Under the pieces are notes generated by a model, which saw nothing but the letters and a program-made list of their open reading frames with translations, searched no databases and was not told where the DNA came from. Made by a program: the position numbers and the translations under genes. A DNA stretch of 64,000 nucleotides from Micromonospora mirobrigensis (lineage in GTDB: Bacteria > Actinomycetota > Actinomycetes > Mycobacteriales > Micromonosporaceae): the NCBI RefSeq assembly GCF_900091555.1, contig NZ_FMCX01000003.1, positions 124,001-188,000 of the forward strand. Reading direction: 5' to 3'. The stretch's first letter is position 1; the number at the start of each line of letters is the position of its first letter. Of this stretch, positions 1-8,541 are shown piece by piece.

Positions 1-60
1 CTCACCCACCTGGCCCACTCCGTCCGAGCCCGCCGCGCCACCCTCCCCACCCCCGCCTGA
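1..60 (+). CDS. C-terminal fragment of a truncated CDS
   Basis: Frame 1 is open from the window edge and ends in TGA at 58-60. It gives a 19-residue Arg/Pro-rich tail (LTHLAHSVRARRATLPTPA). The bulk of the gene lies outside the window, so no family can be named. The tail is too short for codon statistics, and it could be an accidental open frame. The call rests only on its position, with a non-coding C-rich stretch and a palindromic element directly after it. Confidence 0.3.
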   Translation, partial: LTHLAHSVRARRATLPTPA

Positions 61-93
61 CCCCCACCCCTCCCCCGCACCACCCCCGCGCCA

Positions 94-162
94 CCCCGTT
101 GATCATGAAGTTAGCGGCACAAACGGAGATCCACTTCGACGCTAACTTCATGATCAACGGGG
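94..162. repeat. Palindromic intergenic element with 23-bp perfect arms
   Basis: Arms at 94-116 and 140-162 are perfect 23-base inverted complements around a 23-base spacer. The core GTTGATCATGAAGTTAGCG is much more AT-rich than its surroundings. From memory, a GTTGATCATGAAGTTA-type element is widely dispersed between genes in Micromonospora and Salinispora. It would fold into a long RNA hairpin after the gene ending at 60, so it may also stop transcription, but it lacks a U-tract. Confidence 0.8.
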
Positions 163-433
163 GCATGGCGGGGCGGGGGCGGATGGGAAGCGCGGCGCCG
201 CCCGGTCCCCTGGGGACCGGGCGGCGCCGGGTGTCGGTGTGCAGGTCGCCTCTCGGCGCGTGGCGCGACGCGGCTCCAGCCGGACGGTGTTCCGCGAAGG
301 CATTTCAGGTGAGGCCCGGGGACACTGGGCACACCGACGCTCTGCACAACCGGCGGGTCGGCCCCGGTGTTCCGGGGTGCCGGGTGTGCGTCGTCACGCC
401 GGTCGGGACGGCGGCGGGGCCGGCGGGGGTGAC
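163..433. other. Non-coding stretch, nothing recognised
   Basis: About 270 GC-rich bases between the palindromic element and the promoter of the next gene. Short open frames exist on both strands, but none has a ribosome site or recognisable protein sequence. I see no RNA gene or repeat here. Confidence 0.5.
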
Positions 434-458
434 GTTTGACCGATTCGCCCCCGGGTAG
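434..458 (+). promoter_or_regulatory. Putative SigB/SigF-type (general stress) promoter
   Basis: GTTT at 434-437, a 15-base spacer and GGGTAG at 453-458 match the GTTT-N14-16-GGGTA pattern known for actinobacterial SigB/SigF stress sigma factors. The start codon of the next gene lies at 468, so the predicted transcript would have almost no leader. The same geometry recurs at 11017-11052. Confidence 0.5.
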
Positions 459-467
459 CTGATCGTC

Positions 468-692
468 GTGACCGACGACGCGCCCGTGACCGAGCAGCCG
501 GACACCCGGCCGCTCGACGAACTGCTCGACGACATCTACCACGGCCAGGAGCGGATCAGCCAGGCGGACATCTACCGCCGGGCGGTCGCCGCGGAGCTGC
601 CCGCGGAGCTGCTGTCCCGGATCGCCGCCCTCCCCCAGGGGGAGTACGCGGCCGACGAGGCGGCCGACCTGCTCGGCGGCACGGTCGGCTGA
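468..692 (+). CDS. Small acidic hypothetical protein
   Basis: GTG start, 74 residues, strongly acidic, with a helical middle part (residues 18-70) and no signal peptide or membrane segment. I do not recognise a named family. No Shine-Dalgarno sequence is visible. Instead a stress-type promoter (GTTT-N15-GGGTA) places its expected transcription start within about three bases of the GTG, suggesting leaderless or near-leaderless translation. The gap to the next acidic gene is 74 bases and the two may be cotranscribed. A role in stress adaptation is inferred from the promoter only. Confidence 0.6.
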   Translation: MTDDAPVTEQPDTRPLDELLDDIYHGQERISQADIYRRAVAAELPAELLSRIAALPQGEYAADEAADLLGGTVG

Positions 693-766
693 ACCGCACC
701 CCGACACCACGCCGCCCGACGCGGCCACGATCCCAGGCGGACCCGGAACCACCGGAGGGACAGGCA

Positions 767-976
767 ATGACCGACCGTAACCAGGAACACGAGCACCTTC
801 AGGCGCTGGGCCAGCCACCGGAGGGCCTGGACACCCTGCCGGAGCCGGACTTCGCCAACGAGCACGACCGGACGGCGGTGGACCGGGACGTGATCACCGG
901 CGAGGACGAGGACGAGCGGGAGCCCGAGGCGTCGCGCGGCTGGGCCGGCGAGGACCACGGCACCACCCCCACCTGA
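767..976 (+). CDS. Small acidic, probably disordered hypothetical protein
   Basis: A 69-residue ATG-started protein with a good ribosome site (CGGAGGGAC six bases upstream). It is rich in Asp, Glu, Arg, Pro and Gly, has no hydrophobic core and is probably disordered. Phrases such as PEPDFANEHDRTAVDRD suggest a hydrophilic stress-type protein, but I know no function. It follows another small acidic gene on the same strand and is closed by a hairpin at 1019-1045. Confidence 0.6.
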   Translation: MTDRNQEHEHLQALGQPPEGLDTLPEPDFANEHDRTAVDRDVITGEDEDEREPEASRGWAGEDHGTTPT

Positions 977-1018
977 CCGGCGGGCCGGCGGCGACACCGG
1001 CCGGAGACGGACACACCG

Positions 1019-1045
1019 AAGGGGCCGGCGAACCGCCGGCCCCTT
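1019..1045. terminator. Bidirectional hairpin terminator
   Basis: Perfect 12-base arms (1019-1030 and 1034-1045) around a 3-base loop, AAGGGGCCGGCG on the left. It lies between the convergent ends of the acidic gene at 976 and the DUF1360 gene at 1060, and the terminal AA/TT pairs give a short T run on either strand. Confidence 0.8.
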
Positions 1046-1059
1046 CCGCGCTGAGCGGG

Positions 1060-1626
1060 TCACTTGTCGTCGTGGTGCCCGCCCTCGGCGGCCTGCTGGG
1101 CGACCGCGTACCCCATCTGGAGGAAGTCGGAGGCCGCCACCGCGGTCAGCGCCGTGGCCACCAGCCGGGTCAGCCGGGGGGCCAGCACCAGTCCCGCCGT
1201 CATCCCGGTGGCCACCCAGACGGCCAGGCAGAACGGGCAGCTGACCAGCTCGCCGAGGGCGTGCCGGGTGGGGCTGCCCTCGTCGCGTACCTGCTCCATC
1301 ACCTCGCCGCTGCCGATCGGGTGGTCGTAGCGGGTGAAGGGCGCCCGCAGCGGGCTGGTGATGGCGTCCTTCGAGATCAGCCGGCTGAGCTTGTGGGTGG
1401 CGACGGCGAGCAGCAGCACGTCCTGCGTGGCGGGCCGCTCCGGCACCGGCCGACCCGTCGCCTTGACCAGGCCCACCAACGACCCGGTCACCGCCGCGTA
1501 CGTGCCCATCGCCTTGAGATAGCCCTCCAGCGGCCGGTGCTCGTGCGGCGCGTACGCCTGGCGCAGCCGCGCCACCTTCTGCTTCAGGCCACCGTCGGCC
1601 ACCGGCTTCTCCTCGGTTCTCGTCAC
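1060..1626 (-). CDS. DUF1360 family membrane protein
   Basis: The 188-residue product has the DUF1360 hallmarks: a hydrophobic region (about 38-55), the phrase TQDVLLLAVATHKLSRLI, and SCPFCLAVW (about 127-135) leading into a membrane segment rich in Ala and Leu. DUF1360 proteins are small membrane proteins of unknown function found in spore formers and actinobacteria, including sporulation-associated YjcA-like proteins. ATG start. It is the last gene of a three-gene minus-strand operon, six bases after the SRPBCC-like gene, and is followed by a strong hairpin. Confidence 0.8.
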   Translation of the reverse strand: MTRTEEKPVADGGLKQKVARLRQAYAPHEHRPLEGYLKAMGTYAAVTGSLVGLVKATGRPVPERPATQDVLLLAVATHKLSRLISKDAITSPLRAPFTRYDHPIGSGEVMEQVRDEGSPTRHALGELVSCPFCLAVWVATGMTAGLVLAPRLTRLVATALTAVAASDFLQMGYAVAQQAAEGGHHDDK

Positions 1627-1632
1627 GGGGGC

Positions 1633-1959
1633 TCAGCCCGCGGTCAGGTTGTCGGCGACCTCGCGGGCGAGGTTGTCCAGGATCTCGGCGGCCAGCCCGT
1701 GATCGGGTCCGGCCAGGTCCAGCAGCACCCGGGCCCCGCCGGCGTCACCCGGCTCGACGTCGATGTCGGCGGCCCAGCCGACGGGGTCGTCGCAGGTCCA
1801 GCGGGCCCGCATCTCGTCGGCGTCGACGTTCTCCAGCCGGTGCGTGCCGGAGCGGCGCAGCTCCTCCGGGAGCCAGGCCGCAGCCCGGTTAGGGTCGGTC
1901 GCGGTGTTGAACACCACCTCGGGTGGCGCGGACATGCCGCGCTCGGCGTGCTGCGCCAT
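1633..1959 (-). CDS. SRPBCC (START/polyketide-cyclase-like) family protein
   Basis: A 108-residue protein with the layout of a short SRPBCC fold: an N-terminal phrase of the APPEVVFNTATDPNRAAAWLP type (ligand-pocket helix and first strand), then alternating strands, then a C-terminal helix (LAAEILDNLAREVADNL). Such proteins bind small hydrophobic ligands, but substrate and role are unknown. Its ATG overlaps the TGA of the upstream gene by one base (TGATG), implying translational coupling. It is on the short side for the family, which usually has about 140 residues. Confidence 0.7.
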   Translation of the reverse strand: MAQHAERGMSAPPEVVFNTATDPNRAAAWLPEELRRSGTHRLENVDADEMRARWTCDDPVGWAADIDVEPGDAGGARVLLDLAGPDHGLAAEILDNLAREVADNLTAG

Positions 1960-2273
1960 CAGACGTCCCGCAGCCGGCTCGGGTCGACCTCGCGGCCGGG
2001 GTGCCGGGCGAGGTACTCGGTCTCCAGCTCCGCGGTGCGCCGCAGGTGGTTGGCGAGCGCCGAGTCCGCGGCGTGCCGCAGGGTGTCCAGCCGGGTGCGG
2101 TGCAGGCTGTGCATCTCGCGGATCAGGTCGTCGTCGGCCAGGTCGGCGGGGTCCACCCCGAGCAGTTCGCCGTCGGGGTCGGCGGTGGCCCGCTCGTCGA
2201 GGTGGTCACCGTCCCACTCGGGCATCCGCTGCTCCGGGCTGGCGTCACCGGTCCGGCGTACTGATTCGGTCAT
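1959..2273 (-). CDS. Small conserved actinobacterial protein (DUF6158-like)
   Basis: I place the start at the ATG at 2273, because AGGGGGCGACG lies just upstream; the open frame continues to 2429 without ribosome signals. The 104-residue acidic helical protein contains DDDLIREMHSLHRTRLDTLR and a Glu/Arg-rich C-terminus ending REVDPSRLRD. This resembles the small DUF6158 group as I remember it. Function unknown. It is the first gene of the operon running through 1959 to 1060 and overlaps the next start by one base. Confidence 0.65.
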   Translation of the reverse strand: MTESVRRTGDASPEQRMPEWDGDHLDERATADPDGELLGVDPADLADDDLIREMHSLHRTRLDTLRHAADSALANHLRRTAELETEYLARHPGREVDPSRLRDV

Positions 2274-2410
2274 CGTCGCCCCCTGTTCTCGTTCGGGCTG
2301 GCGACTAGACGGATGCCCACAGCGCGTGACACCAAACCCCACGCGGCACCGCCGGACACGGCTACGACGCGCCGTCGGAGACGCCCGGCGGTCCCGGTAC
2401 CCTCGATGGC

Positions 2411-2830
2411 ATGAAGCGGCTCTGGACACCGGCGTGGATCGCCCGCCACGTGGCCATGGTCGTGCTGGTCGTCGGCTTTCTCGGGCTGGGCTGGTGGCAG
2501 GTCAACCGGGCCGCCGAGGGCAACACCCTGAGCTTCGGGTACGCGATCGAGTGGCCGGTCTTCGCCGGCTTCGTGATCTTCGTCTGGTGGCGTGAGGTCC
2601 GGCACACGCTGCGTGACCGGCCGGAGGTGCCGACCAGCCCGGCGACACCGCCGGCCGCCGGGCCCGAGCCGGCCGCCGACGTGCCGGGCGTACGCCGGCC
2701 GGTGCGGGTGTCCCGCGGCCCGGCGCACCCGGTCGACGCCCCGGAGGACGGCGACCTCGCCGCCTACAACCATTACCTGACCTGGTTGAACGCCAATCCG
2801 GGCGCCCGGCCCGGTGACTATCCCGGCTGA
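2411..2830 (+). CDS. Hypothetical bitopic membrane protein
   Basis: ATG start, 139 residues. Hydrophobic segments lie at about 11-32 (ending GWWQVN) and 44-61, followed by a Pro/Ala-rich cytoplasmic linker and a C-terminal motif [17 protein letters not shown] that looks conserved and soluble. No enzyme motif is seen. It precedes the DUF3817 gene by 26 bases on the same strand, so the two probably form a membrane-protein operon. Divergent from the operon starting at 2273. Confidence 0.65.
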   Translation: MKRLWTPAWIARHVAMVVLVVGFLGLGWWQVNRAAEGNTLSFGYAIEWPVFAGFVIFVWWREVRHTLRDRPEVPTSPATPPAAGPEPAADVPGVRRPVRVSRGPAHPVDAPEDGDLAAYNHYLTWLNANPGARPGDYPG

Positions 2831-2856
2831 GGCCGGCTTCGGAAGGACGGACGACG

Positions 2857-3183
2857 GTGGGCGGAGCCCTTACCCGGTACCGCGTGATCGCCTGGATCGT
2901 GGGCGTCGCGCTGGTGGTGCTGGTCCTGATCGGCATGCCGCTGAAGTATCTTTTCCACGATGCGACGGTGGTGGCCGTGGTCGGCACCGCCCACGGCTGG
3001 CTGTACATGCTCTACCTCGCGGCCACGTTCGACCTGTCCCGCCGGCTGAACTGGCCGCTGAAGCGGATGCTGCTGGTGATGCTGGCCGGCACCGTGCCGT
3101 TCGTCTCCTTCTACGCCGAGCGCCGGGTGAGCCACTGGCTGGCCGCCGAGCGTCCGCGTACCCCGGAGCCGGTGGCCGGCTGA
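2857..3183 (+). CDS. DUF3817 domain membrane protein
   Basis: GTG start supported by GGAAGGACGGAC upstream. The 108-residue product begins LTRYRVIAWIVGVALVVL and continues with the DUF3817 pattern: a conserved MPLKY segment, AHGWLYMLYL, and a third hydrophobic stretch (about 70-90). Three membrane segments are predicted. DUF3817 proteins are small integral membrane proteins of unknown function common in actinobacteria. Probably cotranscribed with the gene at 2411. Confidence 0.8.
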   Translation: MGGALTRYRVIAWIVGVALVVLVLIGMPLKYLFHDATVVAVVGTAHGWLYMLYLAATFDLSRRLNWPLKRMLLVMLAGTVPFVSFYAERRVSHWLAAERPRTPEPVAG

Positions 3184-3186
3184 CCG

Positions 3187-3708
3187 TCAGCGGTCCGGCC
3201 GCCACGGGTCGGCCCGGTCGGCGGCGCCTTCCCAGTCGGCGTACCGGATCCGGTCCCGGGCCCGGTCCAGCGCGGCGGTCACCTCGTCGAACTGCCCTTG
3301 GTCGTCGCTGCTGAACAGCAGCGTCTCGACGCCCCGGTACCACCCCCACAGCTCGTACGGCGGTGGCCGCCACCAGTCGCCGGCCAGCGCCAGCAGCACC
3401 GGCAGCACGGCGAACGCCCCGAGCGCGAGGTACGCCCCGGCGGTCAGCCGTTCCAGGCCGCCGGTGAAACCGAGCAGCACCCCCGTGGCCCCGATCACGG
3501 CGGCGGTGGCGGCGACCACCCGGACGGCGAACCGGTCGTGCGGGCCCCGGTCGGTGCGCAGGTGGGTGAGCTCGGCGATCGGGTAGCTCTGCCGGCCGAC
3601 GCTGAACCGGGCGACGGTGACGACGATCCCCGGCCGGGCGTAGAGCAGGTGCCCCTCCCCCGCCCCGGCGGGACGGGTTCGTCGGTTGGCACGGTGACGG
3701 GTCTGCAC
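3187..3708 (-). CDS. DUF6232 family membrane protein
   Basis: The open frame runs to 3999, but GGGGAGGTCCAC precedes a GTG at 3708, giving a 173-residue protein. The core phrase LLYARPGIVVT, then RFSVGRQSYPIAELTHLRT and RGPHDR, matches the DUF6232 group as I know it: a beta-rich N-terminal domain followed by two membrane segments (about 75-95 and 100-122), then a cytoplasmic tail. Function unknown. It converges with the DUF3817 gene with only three bases between stops. An ATG at 3903 is an alternative start giving a longer, disordered N-terminus. Confidence 0.7.
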   Translation of the reverse strand: MQTRHRANRRTRPAGAGEGHLLYARPGIVVTVARFSVGRQSYPIAELTHLRTDRGPHDRFAVRVVAATAAVIGATGVLLGFTGGLERLTAGAYLALGAFAVLPVLLALAGDWWRPPPYELWGWYRGVETLLFSSDDQGQFDEVTAALDRARDRIRYADWEGAADRADPWRPDR

Positions 3709-4195
3709 GTGGACCTCCCCCCACGGCGGGCCGGTGGACTCCTCGGCCACCGCGTGCGGTGTCCCCCCGACGGAGCGTCGGCCCGACCTCCCATTCTCGG
3801 CCCGGCGCGCGCCGGCCGTGCCGCGGTTTCCTGGTGGCACCGGGTCACCGACCCGTCGGGTACCTGCCCCGCTCTCGGTTTTGTCCCGGTTCTCGGTCGT
3901 CATCGGTGCGGCATCCGCCCGGAACGACGTATCCGACGGATCGCCCGGGTGGGCCGCGATCGCCCGCCGACACCTTCCGGACCGCGACCCGAACCGCACG
4001 TAACGTGTTTCGCGTTCGTCACACCGAAGCCGTTATGCAACATTCGCCCCTGCTTCCCCTGCGGTTGACTCCGGCAACGGGTTACCTTGGGCGAGCCGGA
4101 CCGGTCGACCGCCATCCACCCGGATGGCCCCGGCCCGGTGCCGCCCGGGGCGTCAGCAGCTCCCCGGCGGCTGCTGGGAGAGGAGCCCTCCGCTC
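3709..4195. other. Divergent upstream region, no clear promoter resolved
   Basis: Nearly 490 bases separate the divergent DUF6232 and NlpC/P60 genes. The part near 3990-4090 is less GC-rich and holds a TTGACT at 4065-4070, but I cannot pair it with a convincing -10 box at 16-19 bases. I looked for a c-di-AMP (ydaO-type) riboswitch, often found before such hydrolases, and could not recognise its conserved core. Confidence 0.4.
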
Positions 4196-5236
4196 TTGTC
4201 GTCCCTACGGATACTGCTGCGCTCCCTCGCGGTCACCGGCCTCGCGGCCGCGCTGATCGCACCGGCGTCGGCCGTCCGGGCCGAGCCGACCCCCGCCGAA
4301 CTCACGGCGCAGATCGAGAAGTCCTCGCTCCAACTGGAGCGGATCGTCGAGGCGTACAACGGCCTCACCGAGAAGATGAAGGCCAACCAGGCCACGGCGG
4401 CCACCTTGAAGACCCGGATCGGCCCGCTGGAGACGCAGGCCGAGCAGAGCCGCGCGGACGTGGCCGAGATGGCGGTGACCGCGTACAAGACCGGCGGTCT
4501 CCGCGACGTCGAGGCCCTGCTCTCCCCGGGCGGATCGGGTGCGCTGGCCGACCGGCTCAGCACGATGGACCGGCTGACCCGGCAGCGGCAGGACCGGATC
4601 GCGGGCTACACCACCAACCAGCGCCGGCTGCTGACCCAGAAGGCCCAACTGGACGCCACGGTGGCCCGCCAGGCCGCCCAGGGCCGCGAGCTGACCGCCG
4701 CAAAGCAGCGGATCGAGAAGGACCTGGCCCGCCTCTACGAGCTGCGCCGCCAGGCGTACGGGCGGGCGACCGAGGCGGCCGAGGCGGCCCGCGCGGCCCG
4801 GGCCGAGGCCCGACAGGCCGCCGCCGACCGGGACACCGGATCGACGTCCACCTCGACGTCCACGTCGAGCGGGTCGGCGCCGGCGGTCTCCGGCGCCGCG
4901 GGCACCGCGGTGCGGTACGCCTACGGCGCGATCGGCAAGCCGTACGTCTGGGGCGCCGACGGCCCCGACGGGTACGACTGCTCGGGGCTGACGCTGGCCG
5001 CCTGGCGGGCGGCCGGGAAGTCACTGCCGCACAACGCCGCGATGCAGTGGGACAAGGTCAGCCACATCAGCCGCGGCCAGTTGCGCCCCGGTGACCTGGT
5101 CTTCTACTACGACCTCGGACACGTGGCCCTCTACGTGGGGGACGGGCAGGTGATCGACGCGCCGAGCGCCGGCCGCAACGTCCGCAAGCGGTCGATGGAT
5201 CTCTCGTCCCCGTACGGCTACGGCCGGGTCGGCTGA
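4196..5236 (+). CDS. Secreted coiled-coil NlpC/P60 peptidoglycan endopeptidase
   Basis: I choose the TTG at 4196, preceded by GAGAGGAG, because it gives a clean signal peptide (about 1-33, ending near AVRAEP). Residues about 35-200 form a long coiled coil (QIEKSSLQLERIV..., TRQRQDRI...) like RipA/PcsB-type regulators. A Ser/Thr-rich linker (TSTSTSTSS) follows, then the NlpC/P60 catalytic domain with GADGPDGYDCSGL (nucleophile Cys), GHVALYVGD (His) and a third polar residue near IDAPSAG. It would cut stem peptides outside the membrane. About 346 residues. Ends at a strong hairpin. Confidence 0.85.
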   Translation: MSSLRILLRSLAVTGLAAALIAPASAVRAEPTPAELTAQIEKSSLQLERIVEAYNGLTEKMKANQATAATLKTRIGPLETQAEQSRADVAEMAVTAYKTGGLRDVEALLSPGGSGALADRLSTMDRLTRQRQDRIAGYTTNQRRLLTQKAQLDATVARQAAQGRELTAAKQRIEKDLARLYELRRQAYGRATEAAEAARAARAEARQAAADRDTGSTSTSTSTSSGSAPAVSGAAGTAVRYAYGAIGKPYVWGADGPDGYDCSGLTLAAWRAAGKSLPHNAAMQWDKVSHISRGQLRPGDLVFYYDLGHVALYVGDGQVIDAPSAGRNVRKRSMDLSSPYGYGRVG

Positions 5237-5248
5237 CCCGGAACACGA

Positions 5249-5288
5249 CGAACGGCCGGCGTCCCCGGGAAGGGACGCCGGCCGTTCG
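5249..5288. terminator. Bidirectional hairpin terminator (17-bp stem)
   Basis: Perfect 17-base arms (5249-5265 and 5272-5288) around a 6-base loop, between the convergent hydrolase and sigma-factor genes. The outer pairs include GAAC/GTTC but there is no long U-tract, as is typical of high-GC actinobacteria. Confidence 0.85.
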
Positions 5289-5304
5289 GTGTCTTCGGCG
5301 CGGG

Positions 5305-6306
<1,002 letters not shown>

Positions 6307-6645
6307 CGGCCAGCCCCTCCTGCGTCTTCCGCAGTGCCCCCCGGTGCTGGCCTGACACCTGCACAACAGCCGGGACGTGTCGGGGATTCCATGTCGTGAG
6401 TCGAAAGTGTCACGAATGCCTGAGTAGTAGCTGGGAGCACGGTCCACGTTTGCTGTCAGCGCCGGTGTCGCCACGTGCCGTCCCAGCTGGGACGGCGGCC
6501 GATTTCACCCGGTTGCGATCCTCGTCACTGCCACATACGCGCCGGCGTGCCGGCCGGTTCATCCATGCGGGGATGATTACCCCCACGTCCTATGAACAAT
6601 CGGGGGCGTGGGCCAAGTCCCACCGACGGGGTGTCCCGCGTCTCA
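6307..6645. other. Upstream region of the sigma-factor gene
   Basis: About 340 bases with no gene. It holds a perfect 20-base palindrome (6477-6496, listed separately) and a less GC-rich tract near 6540-6600. It probably contains the sigma-factor promoter, but I could not settle on -35/-10 boxes. Confidence 0.5.
6477..6496. repeat. Perfect 20-bp palindrome upstream of the sigma-factor gene
   Basis: GCCGTCCCAG followed directly by its exact complement CTGGGACGGC, with no spacer. It lies about 170 bases upstream of the sigma-factor start. A spacerless palindrome is more typical of a dimeric protein-binding site than of a terminator. No regulator can be named. Confidence 0.5.
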
Positions 6646-6662
6646 CCCGGGCGGCGCCCGGG
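6646..6662 (-). terminator. Short GC hairpin after murQ
   Basis: A 7-base stem (CCCGGGC / GCCCGGG) with a 3-base loop lies just after the murQ stop on the minus strand. It is short but purely G/C, and could end the rpiR-murQ transcript. Confidence 0.5.
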
Positions 6663-6670
6663 GGCGGCGG

Positions 6671-7627
6671 TCAGGAGGCCAGCAGGGCCAGCGCGCCGCG
6701 GACCTGGTCGGCGGAGCGGGCCAGGGCGGCCCGGGCGGCCGGGATCTCGGCGCCGGAGACCAACGCGACCAGCGCGGTCTTCAGGTCGCCGTCGGCCTCG
6801 TGCAGGGCCCGCCGGCAGATGTCCTCGGCGCAGCCGGTGGCCTCCTCCAGGATGTCGATCATCCGCCCCCGGAGCTTGGCGTTGGTGGCGACCACGTCGA
6901 TCATCAGGTTCGAGTAGACGCGGCCGAGCCGGACCATCACGGCCGTGGAGAACATGTTCAGCACCAGCTTCTGCGCGGTGCCGGCCTTCATCCGGGTCGA
7001 CCCGGTGACCACCTCGGGTCCGGTGTCCACCCCGACGAAGACGTCCACCGCCGTCGCGGCCGGCGCGTCCGGGTTGGCGCAGACCAGCGCCGTCGCCGCG
7101 GCCTGGGCCCGGGCGGCGGCGAGCGCGCCGAGCACGTACGGCGTACGTCCGCTGGCCGCCAGGCCCACCACCAGGTCACCGGGGCGGACGCAGTCGGCCG
7201 CCTCGGCGGCGCCGCCCCGGGCGTCGTCCTCGGCGTCCTCGACCGCACGCCACATGGCCTCCGGGCCGCCGGCGAGGTGCGAGCAGAACCAGTGCCGCGG
7301 CGAGTTGAAGGTGGGCACCAGCTCCGCGGCGTCGAGCACCCCGAGCCGGCCGGAGGTGCCGGCGCCGAAGTAGTGCACCCGCCGCCCGGTACGCAGCGCC
7401 GTCACGGCCAGGTCGACCATGGTGGCGATCTCGTCGAGGACGGCGGCGACCGCGGCCGGGACCCGCCGGTCCGCGTCGTTGATCACGGTCAGCACGTCCC
7501 GGGTCGACATCAGGTCGAGGTCGGCACTGTGCGGGTTGCGCCGCTCGGTGGGCGCGCCGACCCGGACCACGGGACGGGCCGGGAGGGGGGTGGCGAGTTC
7601 GTCGGGGTCGACCCGGCCGGCGGTCAC
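6671..7627 (-). CDS. murQ: N-acetylmuramic acid 6-phosphate etherase
   Basis: A 318-residue SIS-domain enzyme that cleaves the lactyl ether of MurNAc-6-P to GlcNAc-6-P and D-lactate in cell-wall recycling. Family motifs are clear: TERRNPHSADLDLMST at the N-terminus, VHYFGAGTSGRLGVLDAAE (sugar-phosphate loop), GLAASGRTPYVLGAL, VDTGPEVVTGSTRMKAGTAQK and a C-terminal helical domain. Length is normal. Its GTG overlaps the TGA of the upstream RpiR regulator (GTGA), so the two are translationally coupled. The regulator carries a sugar-phosphate-binding SIS domain, and MurNAc-6-P is its probable effector. Confidence 0.95.
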   Translation of the reverse strand: MTAGRVDPDELATPLPARPVVRVGAPTERRNPHSADLDLMSTRDVLTVINDADRRVPAAVAAVLDEIATMVDLAVTALRTGRRVHYFGAGTSGRLGVLDAAELVPTFNSPRHWFCSHLAGGPEAMWRAVEDAEDDARGGAAEAADCVRPGDLVVGLAASGRTPYVLGALAAARAQAAATALVCANPDAPAATAVDVFVGVDTGPEVVTGSTRMKAGTAQKLVLNMFSTAVMVRLGRVYSNLMIDVVATNAKLRGRMIDILEEATGCAEDICRRALHEADGDLKTALVALVSGAEIPAARAALARSADQVRGALALLAS

Positions 7628-8538
7628 CCGCGCCTCCGCCCCGGGCCCACCCGGTGCGACTGGACGGCCTCGGCGGTGGCCTCGAGGGCCTTGCGGGCCC
7701 GCGCCCGGTTGCGGGCGGCCACCCCGACGAAGAGGCAGTCGACGACGGTGAGCTGGGCGAGCCGGCTGGCCATCGCCCCGGAGCGGTAGGTGGTCTCCCG
7801 GGCGGCGGTGGTGAGCACGAAGTCGGCCACCTCGGTGATCGGCGAGCGGGGGAAGTTGGTCAGCGCCACCGTGGTGGCGCCCCGTGCCCGGGCCTGTTCC
7901 AGCACCTCGATCACGTCGCTGGTGGTGCCGGTGTGCGAGATGCCGACCGCCACGTCGCCCCGGCCGAGCAGGGCCGCGGAGGTCAACGCGGTGTGCACGT
8001 CGGGGAAGTAGAAGGCGGTGCGGCCGATCCGGTGCAGCTTCTGCTGGAAGTCGGAGGCGACGAAGCCGCTCGCGCCGGCGCCGTAGACGTCGATCCGGCC
8101 GGCGGCGACGATCGCCTCCACCACCTGCTCGCAGATCGCGGGATCGAGCTGCTCGGCGGTCTCCTCGACGGCCCGGGCGTCGTTGAAGGCGATGGTGGCG
8201 ATGATCTGGGCGAGGTCGGCGCCGGGTGGGATGTCCCCGCCGACGACCCGGGCGTCCGGCGGCTCGACCCGGCGGGCGGCCTCGGCGGCGAGCCGGATCC
8301 GCAGCTGGGGATAGCCGTCCATGCCGACCGAGCGGCAGAACCGGATGACGGTCGCCTCGGAGGTCTCGGCGGCGGTGGCGAGGTCGGTGATCGTCCGGCG
8401 GGCGGCGTCGGCCGGATCCGAGACGACCAGGCGGGCCACCCGCTGTTCCGCCGGGGACAGCGACGGGAGCAGGCCACTGATGTGGACGATCAGGCCACCG
8501 GGCTCGTGACTCGCGGAAATCTTCGGACTCTTCGCCAC
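7624..8538 (-). CDS. MurR/RpiR family transcriptional regulator
   Basis: A 304-residue regulator starting at GTG 8538. An N-terminal helix-turn-helix (about 25-90) includes LSPAEQRVARLVV and TSEATVIRFCRSVGMDGY. The C-terminal SIS domain (about 125-260) has IDVYGAGASGFVASDF and GISHTGTTSDVIEVL for sugar-phosphate binding. It is directly coupled to murQ and preceded by a TGAAA-N5-TTTCA inverted repeat, so it probably controls its own operon in response to MurNAc-6-P. The C-terminal tail is Arg-rich. Confidence 0.9.
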   Translation of the reverse strand: MAKSPKISASHEPGGLIVHISGLLPSLSPAEQRVARLVVSDPADAARRTITDLATAAETSEATVIRFCRSVGMDGYPQLRIRLAAEAARRVEPPDARVVGGDIPPGADLAQIIATIAFNDARAVEETAEQLDPAICEQVVEAIVAAGRIDVYGAGASGFVASDFQQKLHRIGRTAFYFPDVHTALTSAALLGRGDVAVGISHTGTTSDVIEVLEQARARGATTVALTNFPRSPITEVADFVLTTAARETTYRSGAMASRLAQLTVVDCLFVGVAARNRARARKALEATAEAVQSHRVGPGRRRG

Positions 8539-8541
8539 GGA

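Noticed and set aside
3990..4195. Possible c-di-AMP (ydaO-type) riboswitch upstream of the NlpC/P60 gene
   Set aside because: Such riboswitches often precede these hydrolases, but I could not find the conserved core or a plausible fold. A covariance-model search would settle it.
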